DNA of 64,000 nucleotides, taken from assembly GCF_030407815.1 (NCBI RefSeq), contig NZ_JASDCS010000003.1, positions 1-64,000 of the forward strand, given 5' to 3'. The translations under genes and the position numbers were made by a program. This document shows positions 1 to 8,013 of this stretch, piece by piece; positions within the stretch are counted from its first letter, which is position 1; every line of letters starts with the position of its first letter. Under the pieces are notes generated by a model that ran no database searches, was not told the origin of the DNA, and worked only from the letters and a program-made list of their open reading frames with translations. The stretch comes from Psychrobacter sp. APC 3281. GTDB lineage: Bacteria; Pseudomonadota; Gammaproteobacteria; Pseudomonadales; Moraxellaceae.

Positions 1-157
1 GCAAGGTCATGCCGCATCTCAATATCAACTAGGTACAATTTACCAAAAAGGTAGAGGCGTTCGTCAAGATAAATTCCAAGCAAAAGAGTGGTTCGGTAAG
101 GCTTGTGATAATGGTAATCAAAATGGATGTGATGCGTATCGAACATTAAATGAATAA
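1..157 (+). CDS. Sel1-repeat protein, C-terminal fragment cut by window edge
   Basis: The reading frame from base 2 runs open to a TAA at 155-157 and encodes about 51 residues. It contains a Sel1-like (TPR-type) helix pair: an AxYQLGxIYxxGRGVxQD segment followed by AKEWFGKACDNGNQNGC, which is the classic SLR spacing with conserved Gly, Ala and aromatic positions. Sel1 proteins are usually scaffolds of tandem 36-44 residue repeats, often exported. The start, any signal peptide and the repeat number lie outside the window, so its specific role cannot be stated. Confidence 0.75.
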   Translation, partial: QGHAASQYQLGTIYQKGRGVRQDKFQAKEWFGKACDNGNQNGCDAYRTLNE

Positions 158-514
158 TAGTAACAACTTTTTCTGATCTTTTATTAATGATTTAAATGCT
201 TCCTTGTAATTAATACCTAATGTTTAAGACATTAGTCAAGTTATTATATGTCTTTATAGACAACTTGAATTATATAGCACAAAGATTTTTTTAAAGAGAC
301 TCTAATCTACAAAGCTAATAACTTATAAACGGAAGCTAAATTGTAAGAAACCTTGATGCTATATGATGTATTAAAAAAATATGGGAAACCAATAAGTGTA
401 TAGTGCATCGATCATGAATAAAATTTGTAGAGTAGGTACACTGTGATCGTTTTAGCAGTTTAAACCTGAGATACCATTAGCCTACAACCTAAGCTTCAAG
501 TCCCCACTAGGAAC
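158..514. other. Intergenic, AT-rich, one hairpin
   Basis: No gene is visible in this stretch. An imperfect nested hairpin at 236-268 (outer arms TCAAGTT/AACTTGA, inner TGTCT/AGACA) could end the Sel1 transcript, but it has no T-run. The rest is AT-rich and featureless to the eye. Confidence 0.4.
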
Positions 515-1288
515 TTAAACCTCAACACTATCTGTCCAAGAGAACTCTTCTAAGATACGCATCCATTGATCGTCTAATCCTGCTGTTAATACTAGTGGCT
601 CACCAGTGACGGGGTGGCTGAGCGCTAAAGTCTGAGCATGCAGCAACATACGCGTGCAATCATAGTGAGTACGAAAAAATCGTGTATGACGTATATCGCC
701 GTGACTGGTATCACCCACGATGTGATGGAATACATGTCTCATGTGCCGACGCAGCTGATGTTTGCGTCCAGTTTCAGGCGTTAAGCGCACCAGACTATAG
801 CGGCTAGTGGCATGCTTTTTTGATACTGCAAATGGCAGCTCAATTTGTGCCAAACTTTGCCAGTGGGTGACCGCTTCTTGAGCAGGTTTATCTAAGTTGG
901 CAAATTTATCGGCAATGGCATCAGGTTTAAAGCTCAACGCATAGTCAACAGTACCTTGTTCAGACATAAAGCCACGCACCACGGCCAAATATTGCTTGGT
1001 CACTTTGCGTTCAGTAAACGCTTCGGTAAGGCTACGTGCCACGGCTGAGCTCTTGGCAAACAACAACACACCTGATGTAGGTTTGTCTAACCTATGTACG
1101 GGAAACACATGGCAGCCTACCGCATCACGTGTGAGCTGCATGGCAAAGCGTGTCTCATCTTTGTCCAGCCAACTGCGATGCACCAACAGACCAGCTTCTT
1201 TATTAATCGCTACTATATACTCATCTTCATAGATAATTTCTATTTGATCAGCAGTATTGCCTTCGATATCCATGTTTTCATTGCTCAT
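515..1288 (-). CDS. truC: tRNA pseudouridine(65) synthase TruC
   Basis: 257 aa, close to the usual length for TruC. It converts uridine 65 of certain tRNAs to pseudouridine in the cytoplasm. The RluA-family signature HRLDKPTSG is present at residues 65-73 with the catalytic Asp at 68. The preceding AINKEAGLLVHRSWLD segment is characteristic of TruC rather than RluA/RluC, which carry an extra S4 domain. C-terminal blocks RxTPETGRKHQLRRHM and GDTSHGD also fit the family. The gene is transcribed away from the pirin remnant on the other strand. The assignment to TruC rests on the HRSWLD block and overall length. Confidence 0.9.
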   Translation of the reverse strand: MSNENMDIEGNTADQIEIIYEDEYIVAINKEAGLLVHRSWLDKDETRFAMQLTRDAVGCHVFPVHRLDKPTSGVLLFAKSSAVARSLTEAFTERKVTKQYLAVVRGFMSEQGTVDYALSFKPDAIADKFANLDKPAQEAVTHWQSLAQIELPFAVSKKHATSRYSLVRLTPETGRKHQLRRHMRHVFHHIVGDTSHGDIRHTRFFRTHYDCTRMLLHAQTLALSHPVTGEPLVLTAGLDDQWMRILEEFSWTDSVEV

Positions 1289-1341
1289 ATTTTAGATGCA
1301 TCAATTATATATTCTTTTGTTAGACCTGTAGTGGCATAATA

Positions 1342-1668
1342 AATTTAGAGCCGGGCTTTGAGTACGGTATCTTGGTTTCAGAAGGCAAGGTTTGTCAACA
1401 AGACCAGTTATTCCGTTTTCATGATAGCGATGTCGCCAATAATAAAAGTATTAAGCTGGCTGCCAAAAAGGGCACACGTCTCATGTTCATCGGCGGCGAA
1501 CCGCTTAATCATCAAGTGCTAATGTGGTGGAACTTCGTTGCTGATAACAAAGCTGAGATTGAGCAATCTATTATTGATTGGAATAATGGTCATGAGCGTT
1601 TCGGTAATGTTGACTCTGATATGAAGCGCTTGCCTGCACCTGAACTACCGAAAGGTTTTAAAGGCTGA
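1342..1668 (+). pseudogene. Truncated pirin-family protein (C-terminal cupin remnant)
   Basis: The frame reads LEPGFEYGILVSEGKV and then RLMFIGGEPLNHQVLMWWNFVA, ending at 1668. These are typical of the C-terminal half of pirin (YhhW-like) cupins. A full pirin is about 230-300 aa; here only about 108 codons remain. An in-frame TAG lies at 1321-1323, and only a TTG at 1372 could serve as start. The metal-binding N-terminal cupin (His/His/Glu set) is missing and is not found upstream, where truC begins on the opposite strand. It is best read as a decayed gene, possibly still translated as a short fragment. Confidence 0.7.
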
Positions 1669-1895
1669 TTATAACTTATCTCGCCCCTTACTATTTGACC
1701 TTAACTCGTAGAAAACTGCTTAAGTAAAATACTGCTTAAATAAAATAAGGGTAGTTTGACGTAAGGATTAGAAAGGGTAGGTCGACCAAACATCAAGTCC
1801 TGATTCACACATAATTACTACGATGTTAAATCATATATGAATCAGGATGACATTTGAGATATAGCTCAGTTGGCTTACAATCAAAACACCAATGC

Positions 1896-2174
1896 TTAAG
1901 TTCTATAAAGGACTTTTACGACATGCCAGCCAAATTTGGTCTTTACTAAATGCGGGGTAAATAGTTCGCCGGTAAAGCAAACCTTATCGAATGGCCCTAC
2001 CATATCACCTTTGCCAAACTCACCTAGACTGCCACCTTTCTTACCTGATGGGCAGGTTGAGTATCGCTTGGCCAGTACATCAAACTTAGCACCTTTTTTA
2101 AGCTTGGCAATAATGTCCTCAGCTTGTTCTTTATGTTTTACTAAAATGTGCAATGCGCTAGCGGTACGAGCCAT
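1896..2174 (-). CDS. ppiC: Peptidyl-prolyl cis-trans isomerase PpiC (parvulin)
   Basis: 92 aa, matching the single-domain parvulin PpiC (E. coli about 93 aa). It is a cytoplasmic protein that catalyses cis-trans isomerisation of X-Pro bonds. Visible parvulin blocks are the ALHILVKHKEQAEDI start, the FDVLAKRYSTCPSGKKGGSLGEF core, GPFDKVCF, and the closing TKFGWHVVKVLYR. There is no signal peptide and no SurA/PrsA-type extension. It stands alone on the minus strand. Confidence 0.93.
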   Translation of the reverse strand: MARTASALHILVKHKEQAEDIIAKLKKGAKFDVLAKRYSTCPSGKKGGSLGEFGKGDMVGPFDKVCFTGELFTPHLVKTKFGWHVVKVLYRT

Positions 2175-2381
2175 AATGTAACCCTTTCATAAAATATCAA
2201 TTATCGGAACATTATATCACTACTTACCTTGGTTGCTAACCTCACTTGTAAGTGCTGATTTCTCCCAAGTCATCCTTATACAATCGTGACTATAGGGATT
2301 GGAGAAAAGAAGTTTTAGTCATGTAATGTTTTATTTAAACTACAGTCTTTATTTAAACTACAACCCTTAAATGATGGACAT

Positions 2382-2413
2382 AAAAAAAGCCTCAATCTTC
2401 AGATTGGGGCTTT
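2382..2413 (-). terminator. Rho-independent terminator of rutR
   Basis: On the minus strand a 13-bp stem (AAAGCCCCAATCT with its partner, one G-T pair) is followed by seven T residues (A-run at 2382-2388 on the plus strand). It begins 35 bases after the rutR stop. The stem is nearly the same sequence as the terminator of the tRNA-Val gene at 25851-25880. Confidence 0.85.
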
Positions 2414-2431
2414 CCGAATTGGGTAACCGTA
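2386..2431 (-). repeat. Partial copy of tRNA-Val terminator plus tRNA 3' tail (left relic)
   Basis: Beyond the shared terminator stem, bases 2414-2431 align without gaps to the 3' end of the intact tRNA-Val region at 25881-25897 (CGAAT, then GGGTAACCGTA against TGGTAGGCGTA, four differences in 17). The match fades after this point. It is in the same orientation as the right relic at 11946-12045. It may be an insertion scar or simply a copied terminator. Confidence 0.4.
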
Positions 2432-2447
2432 CTTTACTCATATCAAA

Positions 2448-3098
2448 TTACGGAATCAAACTATCTACCAGAAGTTGAATGCTAGTGTTTAATGCCTCAT
2501 TAGCGAACTTCTTATTTCTCAAGCTATGATTACACACCGCTTCAGTTTGAATAGAAAAGTCAGAATAGTGCTGAGTGACTGCCCAAATATGAAAAATCAG
2601 ATGGATGGCAGACACGGACTTAATCTTGTTATCTGCAATCCAGCCATCAATCACTGCCACCTTTTCACGAACCAAAGACCTTAAAGGGCCTTTTAATACG
2701 GCCATCAAATGAGGTGCCCCTTGTATAATCTCTAACGCATATAGTCTCGATGCTGCAGGCGATTTTTTTGAGATTTTATATTTTTCTTCAATATAGGTCT
2801 TAAGGGCAACCTTTGGATCTTGGTTGGCGTTAATCTCACTCAAAGGCAATAGCCACTTACTCAGCACCTTTTCTAAAACAGCAACATACAGAACTTCTTT
2901 ACTTTGAAAGTAATAAAATATATTCGATTTAGATATGTCAGCTTCGTCGGCAATTTGCTCCATGCGCGCGCCATTTAACCCCTCTTGGGAAAATACGATC
3001 AATGCAGCATTAATGATATGTTCTTTCTTTTTTAATATCTTTGCACTCGTCTCTGTCTCTTCTTTTAGTGCGTATTCTTTCACTATATTTTCCCTCAT
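2448..3098 (-). CDS. rutR: TetR-family regulator RutR
   Basis: 216 aa from the ATG at 3098; an upstream TTG at 3140 would add 14 residues, but the shorter form matches the usual length of about 212. The N-terminal TetR helix-turn-helix reads IINAALIVFSQEGLNGARMEQIADEADISKSNIFYYFQSKEVLYVAVL. The C-terminal half (SRLYALEIIQGAPHLM, IDGWIADNKI, HLIFHIWAVTQHYSDF) follows E. coli RutR block for block. RutR represses the rut operon and is released by uracil/thymine. It is divergent from rutA across a 471-bp regulatory gap that holds a fitting operator at 3413-3430. Confidence 0.92.
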   Translation of the reverse strand: MRENIVKEYALKEETETSAKILKKKEHIINAALIVFSQEGLNGARMEQIADEADISKSNIFYYFQSKEVLYVAVLEKVLSKWLLPLSEINANQDPKVALKTYIEEKYKISKKSPAASRLYALEIIQGAPHLMAVLKGPLRSLVREKVAVIDGWIADNKIKSVSAIHLIFHIWAVTQHYSDFSIQTEAVCNHSLRNKKFANEALNTSIQLLVDSLIP

Positions 3099-3350
3099 CG
3101 TAAAGCCAAAAAACCTAGTTTTAAATGATAGTTGATTCAATTTAAAAAAGGGTAGAAGTAACCAAAGGCAGATGCTACTGGTTGATCAAAATAGATATGT
3201 CAACTACTCCAACAGCGAGCAATACCATATCGGTTTGCAGGTTCACTAACTATAGACACCTGCTGTTGACCAGTCTTTTCTGCTGTTCATTCCACCTTAT
3301 CTTCATCCAAACCACCATCAAAATGTACTTATAAACAATTTATACATTTG

Positions 3351-3410
3351 TGCACTATTTTATAACACTTTGCACCAATTTATAACAGCCCGCACTATTT
3401 CTCTGCATAT
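3351..3410 (+). promoter_or_regulatory. Three 20-bp direct repeats with GCAC boxes (putative NtrC/enhancer sites)
   Basis: The boxes TGCACTATTT (3351), TGCACCAATT (3371) and CGCACTATTT (3391) start exactly 20 bp apart, and the first two are followed by TATAACA. Each carries a GCACY core like an NtrC half-site (TGCACYA). Two-helical-turn spacing puts them on one DNA face at about -159, -139 and -119 relative to the start predicted from the -24/-12 element at 3484-3499. NtrC binding is an inference; the repeats themselves are seen directly. Confidence 0.6.
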
Positions 3411-3412
3411 TT

Positions 3413-3430
3413 TTAGACCATATGGTTTAA
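3413..3430 (+). promoter_or_regulatory. RutR operator candidate
   Basis: TTAGACCATATGGTTTAA is an 18-bp near-palindrome with one mismatched pair. It matches the E. coli RutR consensus TTGACCA-N2-TGGTCAA at 11 of 14 specified positions. It lies between the divergent rutR and rutA genes, about 80-97 bp upstream of the predicted rutA transcription start. Confidence 0.7.
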
Positions 3431-3483
3431 TAATTTTTGTATGAAAAAAATATAAGTTATTGATAAATAACAATTAATTAATT

Positions 3484-3499
3484 TGGCATAAATTATGCT
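3484..3499 (+). promoter_or_regulatory. Sigma-54-type -24/-12 promoter of rutA
   Basis: TGGCAT-N5-ATGCT compares with the consensus TGGCAC-N5-TTGCA. The invariant GG (3485-3486) and GC (3497-3498) are exactly at the required spacing. The implied start is near 3510, giving a leader of about 60 bases to the rutA ATG. An upstream in-frame ATG at 3495 lies inside this element, which argues against it as the start codon. E. coli rut is a nitrogen-regulated (NtrC) operon, which fits. Confidence 0.65.
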
Positions 3500-3569
3500 A
3501 CATAAAAAACATGAAATAATCTTTATTTCTTTTATCGCTCTTTTCTTCCTCAAACGTATAGGTGAAATC

Positions 3570-4673
3570 ATGGAAATAGGTATTTTTTGTCCGATTGGCA
3601 ACAATGGTTGGTTAATTTCAAAAAACGCGCCGCAATACAAGCCAACATTTGAGCTTAATAAGCAAATTGTGCAACGTGCTGAGCACTATGGTTTCGATTT
3701 TGCGCTCTCGATGATCAAGCTACGCGGCTTTGGCGGGGAGACGGAGTTTTGGGATTATAACCTTGAAAGCTTTACCTTGATGGCAGGATTAGCTGCGGTC
3801 ACGTCCAAGATAAAAATCTATGCCACATCGGCGACGTTGGTCATGCCACCAGCAATCGTAGCAAGAATGGCATCAACGCTTGATAGCATCTCAAACGGGC
3901 GTTTTGGATTGAATGTCGTGACTGGTTGGCAAGAAGCAGAATACGGACAAATGGGAATGTGGCCAGGCGACGATTATTTTGGTAAGCGCTATGACTACCT
4001 ATCTGAATATGTACAAATTTTAAGAGATCTGTGGGCGACAGGTCAATCTGATTTGAAGGGTGAGTTCTTTCAGATGAATGACTGTCAAGTGAAGCCTATA
4101 CCGAAAGCGGATATGAAGATTATCTGCGCAGGTCAATCAGATACAGGGTTAGCGTTTTCTGCAAAATACGCTGACTATAACTTTGTCTTTGGTAAAGGTC
4201 TGAACACGCCAACTGCCTATGCCGGTATCAATGATCGCTTAAAGGTACATACGGATAAGACGGGTCGTAACGTTCCAACCTATGTCCTCTTTATGGTCAT
4301 TGCCGATGAGACCGATGAAAAAGCCCAAGCAAAATGGCAGTCGTACAATGATGGCGCGGATTTTGAAGCCATTGATTGGCTGCAGTCACAAGGTGGTAAG
4401 GACAAAACCTCAGGCAAAGATACCAACGTTCGCCATATGGCCTCAAGCGTTTCGCCAGTCAATATCAACATGGGTACGCTGGTCGGCTCTTTTGAAAACG
4501 TCGCCAGTATGTTGGACGAAGTCGCTGAAGTACAAGGTACAGATGGCGTTCTATTGACCTTTGATGATTTCGTGCAAGGCGTTGAGGATTTTGGCAGCAG
4601 AATTCAACCGCTGATGCAGAGCCGCATCAATGTCGATACACCAGTGGCCAGCCAAGCTGTCAGCGAAGCCTAA
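3570..4673 (+). CDS. rutA: Pyrimidine monooxygenase RutA
   Basis: 367 aa. A luciferase-like FMN-dependent monooxygenase that opens the uracil ring between N3 and C4 to give (Z)-3-ureidoacrylate peracid, using reduced flavin from RutF. The start [17 protein letters not shown] at 3570 is preceded by AGGTGA; an in-frame ATG 75 bases earlier would overlap the promoter. Family blocks are [60 protein letters not shown] and ICAGQSDTG, all as in E. coli RutA. It is first in the operon and is followed 14 bases later by rutB. Confidence 0.97.
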   Translation: MEIGIFCPIGNNGWLISKNAPQYKPTFELNKQIVQRAEHYGFDFALSMIKLRGFGGETEFWDYNLESFTLMAGLAAVTSKIKIYATSATLVMPPAIVARMASTLDSISNGRFGLNVVTGWQEAEYGQMGMWPGDDYFGKRYDYLSEYVQILRDLWATGQSDLKGEFFQMNDCQVKPIPKADMKIICAGQSDTGLAFSAKYADYNFVFGKGLNTPTAYAGINDRLKVHTDKTGRNVPTYVLFMVIADETDEKAQAKWQSYNDGADFEAIDWLQSQGGKDKTSGKDTNVRHMASSVSPVNINMGTLVGSFENVASMLDEVAEVQGTDGVLLTFDDFVQGVEDFGSRIQPLMQSRINVDTPVASQAVSEA

Positions 4674-4687
4674 TACAAGGAGCAGAT

Positions 4688-5407
4688 ATGAATTCGGTTA
4701 ATACAATTTGTGCAGACTTTACCAAGGAATCATCTCCTGTTTTAGAGTCGTTGCCTGAACCTATCAAGCTAGATCCATCCCAGACGGCGCTGATCGTCGT
4801 GGACATGCAAAACGCGTATGCCAGCCAAGGTGGTTATCTAGATTTGGCTGGGTTCGATGTCACAGCGACCAAACCCGTCATCGATAAGATAAAGCAGGCC
4901 GTGGATATTGCGCATCAATCTGGCATACAAGTCATCTACTTTAGAAATGGCTGGGACAATAAATATGTGGAGGCTGGTGGTAGTGGGTCGCCCAATTATC
5001 ACAAATCAAATGCCCTAAAAACCATGCGTAAGAATCCTGAAATTGAGGGAACGCTATTAGCAAAAGGGGGCTGGGATTATGAGTTGGTCGACGAGCTTAG
5101 CCCTGCACCTCAAGACATCGTTATAGATAAACCTCGATATAGCGGCTTTGCTAACACTAACTTCGATAGCGTATTGCGATCACGTGGCATACGTAACTTA
5201 TTGCTCACAGGTATCGCGACCAACGTCTGTGTTGAATCGACGCTTCGAGATGGATTTTTCCTTGAGTATTTTGGGGTGTTATTAGATGACGCTTGTTATC
5301 AAGCAGGGCCAGTAGAGGCTCATGAGGCCACACTATATAACGTAAAAACCTTTTTTGGTTGGGTGTCTGATGTTGCCAGCATGCAGCAGTGTTTTACAGA
5401 TAGCTAA
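4688..5407 (+). CDS. rutB: Ureidoacrylate amidohydrolase RutB
   Basis: 239 aa isochorismatase-fold hydrolase that splits the ureidoacrylate product of RutA to carbamate (then ammonia and CO2) and aminoacrylate species. The catalytic triad is visible as Asp39 (VVDMQNAY), Lys148 (DKPRYSGF) and Cys181 ([17 protein letters not shown]). All three are offset by exactly 15 residues from Asp24/Lys133/Cys166 of E. coli RutB, reflecting a longer N-terminus. A ribosome site AAGGAGC precedes the ATG. Second gene of the rut operon. Confidence 0.96.
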   Translation: MNSVNTICADFTKESSPVLESLPEPIKLDPSQTALIVVDMQNAYASQGGYLDLAGFDVTATKPVIDKIKQAVDIAHQSGIQVIYFRNGWDNKYVEAGGSGSPNYHKSNALKTMRKNPEIEGTLLAKGGWDYELVDELSPAPQDIVIDKPRYSGFANTNFDSVLRSRGIRNLLLTGIATNVCVESTLRDGFFLEYFGVLLDDACYQAGPVEAHEATLYNVKTFFGWVSDVASMQQCFTDS

Positions 5408-5482
5408 CGTTTTACTTAGCCAGTTTTTAGCAACCTAAACCATGCTTTTCATACTTAACCTAACCGCAATAGGAATGTAGAT

Positions 5483-5866
5483 ATGTCTAAACAAGTGATT
5501 ATCCCTGAAGGTACTAGCAAACCATTAGCCCCTTATGTACCCGCTACCAAGGCCGACAACATCGTTTATGTCTCGGGCACCTTGCCCTTTGATGAAAACA
5601 ACGATGTCGTACATGTGGGTGATGCCGCTGCTCAAACCCGCCATGTGTTAACAACGATTCAAAACGTTATTCAAACTGCTGGCGGCGATATGGATGATGT
5701 GACGTTTAATTCAATCTTTGTAAAAGATTGGGCAGATTATGACGCAGTCAATCAAGTCTATGCAGAATTCTTTCCCAATGAAAAGCCAGCAAGATTTTGT
5801 ATCCAATGCGGGTTGGTAAAACCAGACGCTTTGGTCGAAATCGCGTCCATAGCGCACATTGGATAA
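5483..5866 (+). CDS. rutC: RutC, RidA-family 3-aminoacrylate deaminase
   Basis: 127 aa, as in the YjgF/YER057c/UK114 (RidA) family. RutC acts on the aminoacrylate intermediate of the Rut pathway. Visible blocks are the N-terminal [43 protein letters not shown], and the C-terminal [23 protein letters not shown] with the Arg/Cys region of the active-site cleft. AGGA precedes the ATG. In E. coli rutD and rutE follow at once; here they are displaced downstream, leaving a 132-bp gap before rutF. Confidence 0.94.
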   Translation: MSKQVIIPEGTSKPLAPYVPATKADNIVYVSGTLPFDENNDVVHVGDAAAQTRHVLTTIQNVIQTAGGDMDDVTFNSIFVKDWADYDAVNQVYAEFFPNEKPARFCIQCGLVKPDALVEIASIAHIG

Positions 5867-5998
5867 AGACCTGTTTAAAAATGACTGCAGTTAGTGAATT
5901 TAAAGTTACCTGACATGGAACCCCCTAGCATTGAACTGTAGTAGGGCGCTTTAGTTGACTACACATGTGGCGGAATATTGTTTAAAAGGAAATGACAG

Positions 5999-6580
5999 AT
6001 GAATACAGTAATTAAAGAAAGCCAAGTAACGCAATCCTCACTAATGAAACATAAGTCTAAAGAATCATTCACCTCTACGGCAGGAAACTTAACCGACATG
6101 CAGCAGTCTTTTAGAGATGCAATGAGCAAGTTGGCTGCTGCCGTGAACATTATTACCACTGAGGGTCCAGCAGGGCGAGCAGGATTTACCGCCTCAGCAG
6201 TGTGCAGTGTCACTGACGAACCGCCAACCCTATTGGTGTGTCTAAACCGAAGCGCTTCTGTATACAAATTTTTTAAAGAAAATATGGTGCTATGCGTCAA
6301 CACCCTTGGTCTTGAACATAAAGATTTAAGCGGTGTGTTCGGCGGCAAAAAGGCGCTGGAAGAAAGATTTGAGCAAGGCAATTGGTCCACGCTGTCAACC
6401 GGATCGCCTGTATTAGAGGATGCCAGTATTTCTTTTGATTGCAAAATCAAACTCATCAGCTCGGTGGGGACCCACGATATTCTTATTTGTGAAGTATTGG
6501 ATATCAAACACAAGCCTGATTGTGAAAGTCTCATCTATTTCAATCGAGACTACCATCAATTAAGTAAGTGCAAAAACTAA
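5999..6580 (+). CDS. rutF: FMN reductase RutF
   Basis: 193 aa, about 30 residues longer at the N-terminus than E. coli RutF (164 aa). It supplies reduced flavin to RutA from NADH. The flavin-reductase core reads [51 protein letters not shown], followed by [17 protein letters not shown] and [15 protein letters not shown], matching RutF closely. The ribosome site AAAGGAAA fits the ATG at 5999. The extra N-terminus ([12 protein letters not shown] onward) is polar and of unknown use; translation could instead start at an internal Met near the core. Confidence 0.93.
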   Translation: MNTVIKESQVTQSSLMKHKSKESFTSTAGNLTDMQQSFRDAMSKLAAAVNIITTEGPAGRAGFTASAVCSVTDEPPTLLVCLNRSASVYKFFKENMVLCVNTLGLEHKDLSGVFGGKKALEERFEQGNWSTLSTGSPVLEDASISFDCKIKLISSVGTHDILICEVLDIKHKPDCESLIYFNRDYHQLSKCKN

Positions 6581-6615
6581 GTATCACACCTCTACTTTTT
6601 TTAAGGATATTCAAA

Positions 6616-7974
6616 ATGGATAAATGGTTTGTGAAATGGCGTCCCTACACCGGGAACCTAGAAACGACACCGGTAGGTATCAATGAATACTTACCAATGG
6701 GTAAAAGTGTGGTGTTAGGCGCACAGCACTCATTTGCAATGTTCGGTGCGACAATCTTAGCTCCCTTACTGATGGGCTTTGATCCTAGTTTGACCATGCT
6801 TATCACTGGTATAGGCACGATACTTTTCTTTCTTATTACTGGTGGTCACGTACCAAGTTATTTGGGCTCTAGTTTTGCATTTATCGGAGCGGTTGCAGCA
6901 GTAACAGGGTATAGCGGCGCTGGTATCAATCCAAATATTGGTATTGCCCTTGGGGGTACTGTTGTCTGCGGAGTTTTATACGCACTGATGGGTCTGCTGG
7001 TGATGAAAACAGGGACAGAGTGGATTGAGAACTTGATGCCACCTGTGGTCACTGGGTCCATCGTCATGATTATCGGGTTGAACTTAGCGCCGGTCACCAT
7101 ACAAAGCGTCATCGGCAGTAGCTTTGACTCTTGGATGGCATTAGTCACCGTATTGTGTATCTGTTCAGTCGCCGTATTTACCAGAGGCATGGTCAGACGC
7201 CTGTTACTGTTAATCGGATTGGTCGCTGCATATTTTATTTATTTCCTATTAACCAATGTATTGGGCATGGGCACGCCTATTGATTTTAGTCCAATTGCAA
7301 ATGCCGCTTGGTTCGGTATTCCAGCCCTTTATTCTCCTGTCTTTGAAACCAGTGCCATATTAGTGATTGCACCCGTCTTTATCATCTTGATCGCTGAAAA
7401 CCTTGGGCATTTCAAAGCAGTAGAAGCCATGACTGGCAAAAGTATCTCACCTTATATGGGTAGAGCATTCTTCGCTGACGGCCTTTGTACCACGCTTTCG
7501 GCTTCGGTAGGCGGCACTGGTATGACGACTTATGCAGAAAACATAGGCGTGATGGCCGCGACCAAAATTTACTCTACAGTCGTCTTTGTCATAGCAGGTG
7601 TTTTTGCAATCTTATTGGGCTTATCCCCTAAGTTTGGAACCTTGGTAAGCACCATCCCAGTGCCTATTTTGACTGGTGCCTCAATCGTTGTCTTTGGTTT
7701 GATTACGATCGCTGGTGCGCGTATTTGGATGAATGCAAAAATTGATTTTAGTAAGAATGGCAATATGTTGGTAGCCGCCGTTCCAGTCATTTTAGGCACT
7801 GGTAACTATTCACTAAACATTGCTGGCTTTGATTTAGGTGGTATCGGTACTGCTACTTTTTTAGCCATTCTTATGAACCTCGCTTTCAATTTTAAAAACA
7901 AACAAAAAGAGGTGAGCGTGACCACTGAGAGAGAAATTGCTACATCAGAGCCGCTCTTAAAACTCAATCCATAA
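6616..7974 (+). CDS. rutG: Pyrimidine permease RutG
   Basis: 452 aa NCS2-family (nucleobase:cation symporter) inner-membrane transporter with about 12-14 hydrophobic segments; predicted to import uracil/thymine. The start MDKWFVKWRPYTGNLETTPVGINEY at 6616 has AAGGA upstream and resembles RutG; a longer frame from 6568 would overlap the end of rutF. Family signatures are GAQHSFAMFGATILAPLLMG, APVFIILIAENLGHFKAVEAMTG (transport-domain Glu/Asn) and SVGGTGMTTYAENIGVM. It lies 35 bases after rutF. Confidence 0.95.
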   Translation: MDKWFVKWRPYTGNLETTPVGINEYLPMGKSVVLGAQHSFAMFGATILAPLLMGFDPSLTMLITGIGTILFFLITGGHVPSYLGSSFAFIGAVAAVTGYSGAGINPNIGIALGGTVVCGVLYALMGLLVMKTGTEWIENLMPPVVTGSIVMIIGLNLAPVTIQSVIGSSFDSWMALVTVLCICSVAVFTRGMVRRLLLLIGLVAAYFIYFLLTNVLGMGTPIDFSPIANAAWFGIPALYSPVFETSAILVIAPVFIILIAENLGHFKAVEAMTGKSISPYMGRAFFADGLCTTLSASVGGTGMTTYAENIGVMAATKIYSTVVFVIAGVFAILLGLSPKFGTLVSTIPVPILTGASIVVFGLITIAGARIWMNAKIDFSKNGNMLVAAVPVILGTGNYSLNIAGFDLGGIGTATFLAILMNLAFNFKNKQKEVSVTTEREIATSEPLLKLNP

Positions 7975-8013
7975 ATTTAAACCCTATTTGATATTACCTT
8001 AAGGAACCGTGTC

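Noticed and set aside
236-268. Terminator after the Sel1-repeat gene
   Set aside because: The stem is interrupted by a 6-base bulge and is not followed by a T-run; it is noted only as a possible hairpin.
3179-3192. Second RutR operator around TTGATCAA (and TTGACCA at 3266)
   Set aside because: The first is a short palindrome of the wrong spacing and the second is a lone half-site; neither matches the two-half consensus as the 3413-3430 site does.
3495-3569. 25-residue N-terminal extension of RutA
   Set aside because: The upstream ATG lies inside the -24/-12 element, and the extension is hydrophobic and unlike RutA. The ATG at 3570 has a good ribosome site.
5959-6534. 191-codon open frame on the minus strand opposite rutF
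   Set aside because: It lies wholly over rutF, whose protein matches a known family end to end; the minus frame shows no domain pattern.
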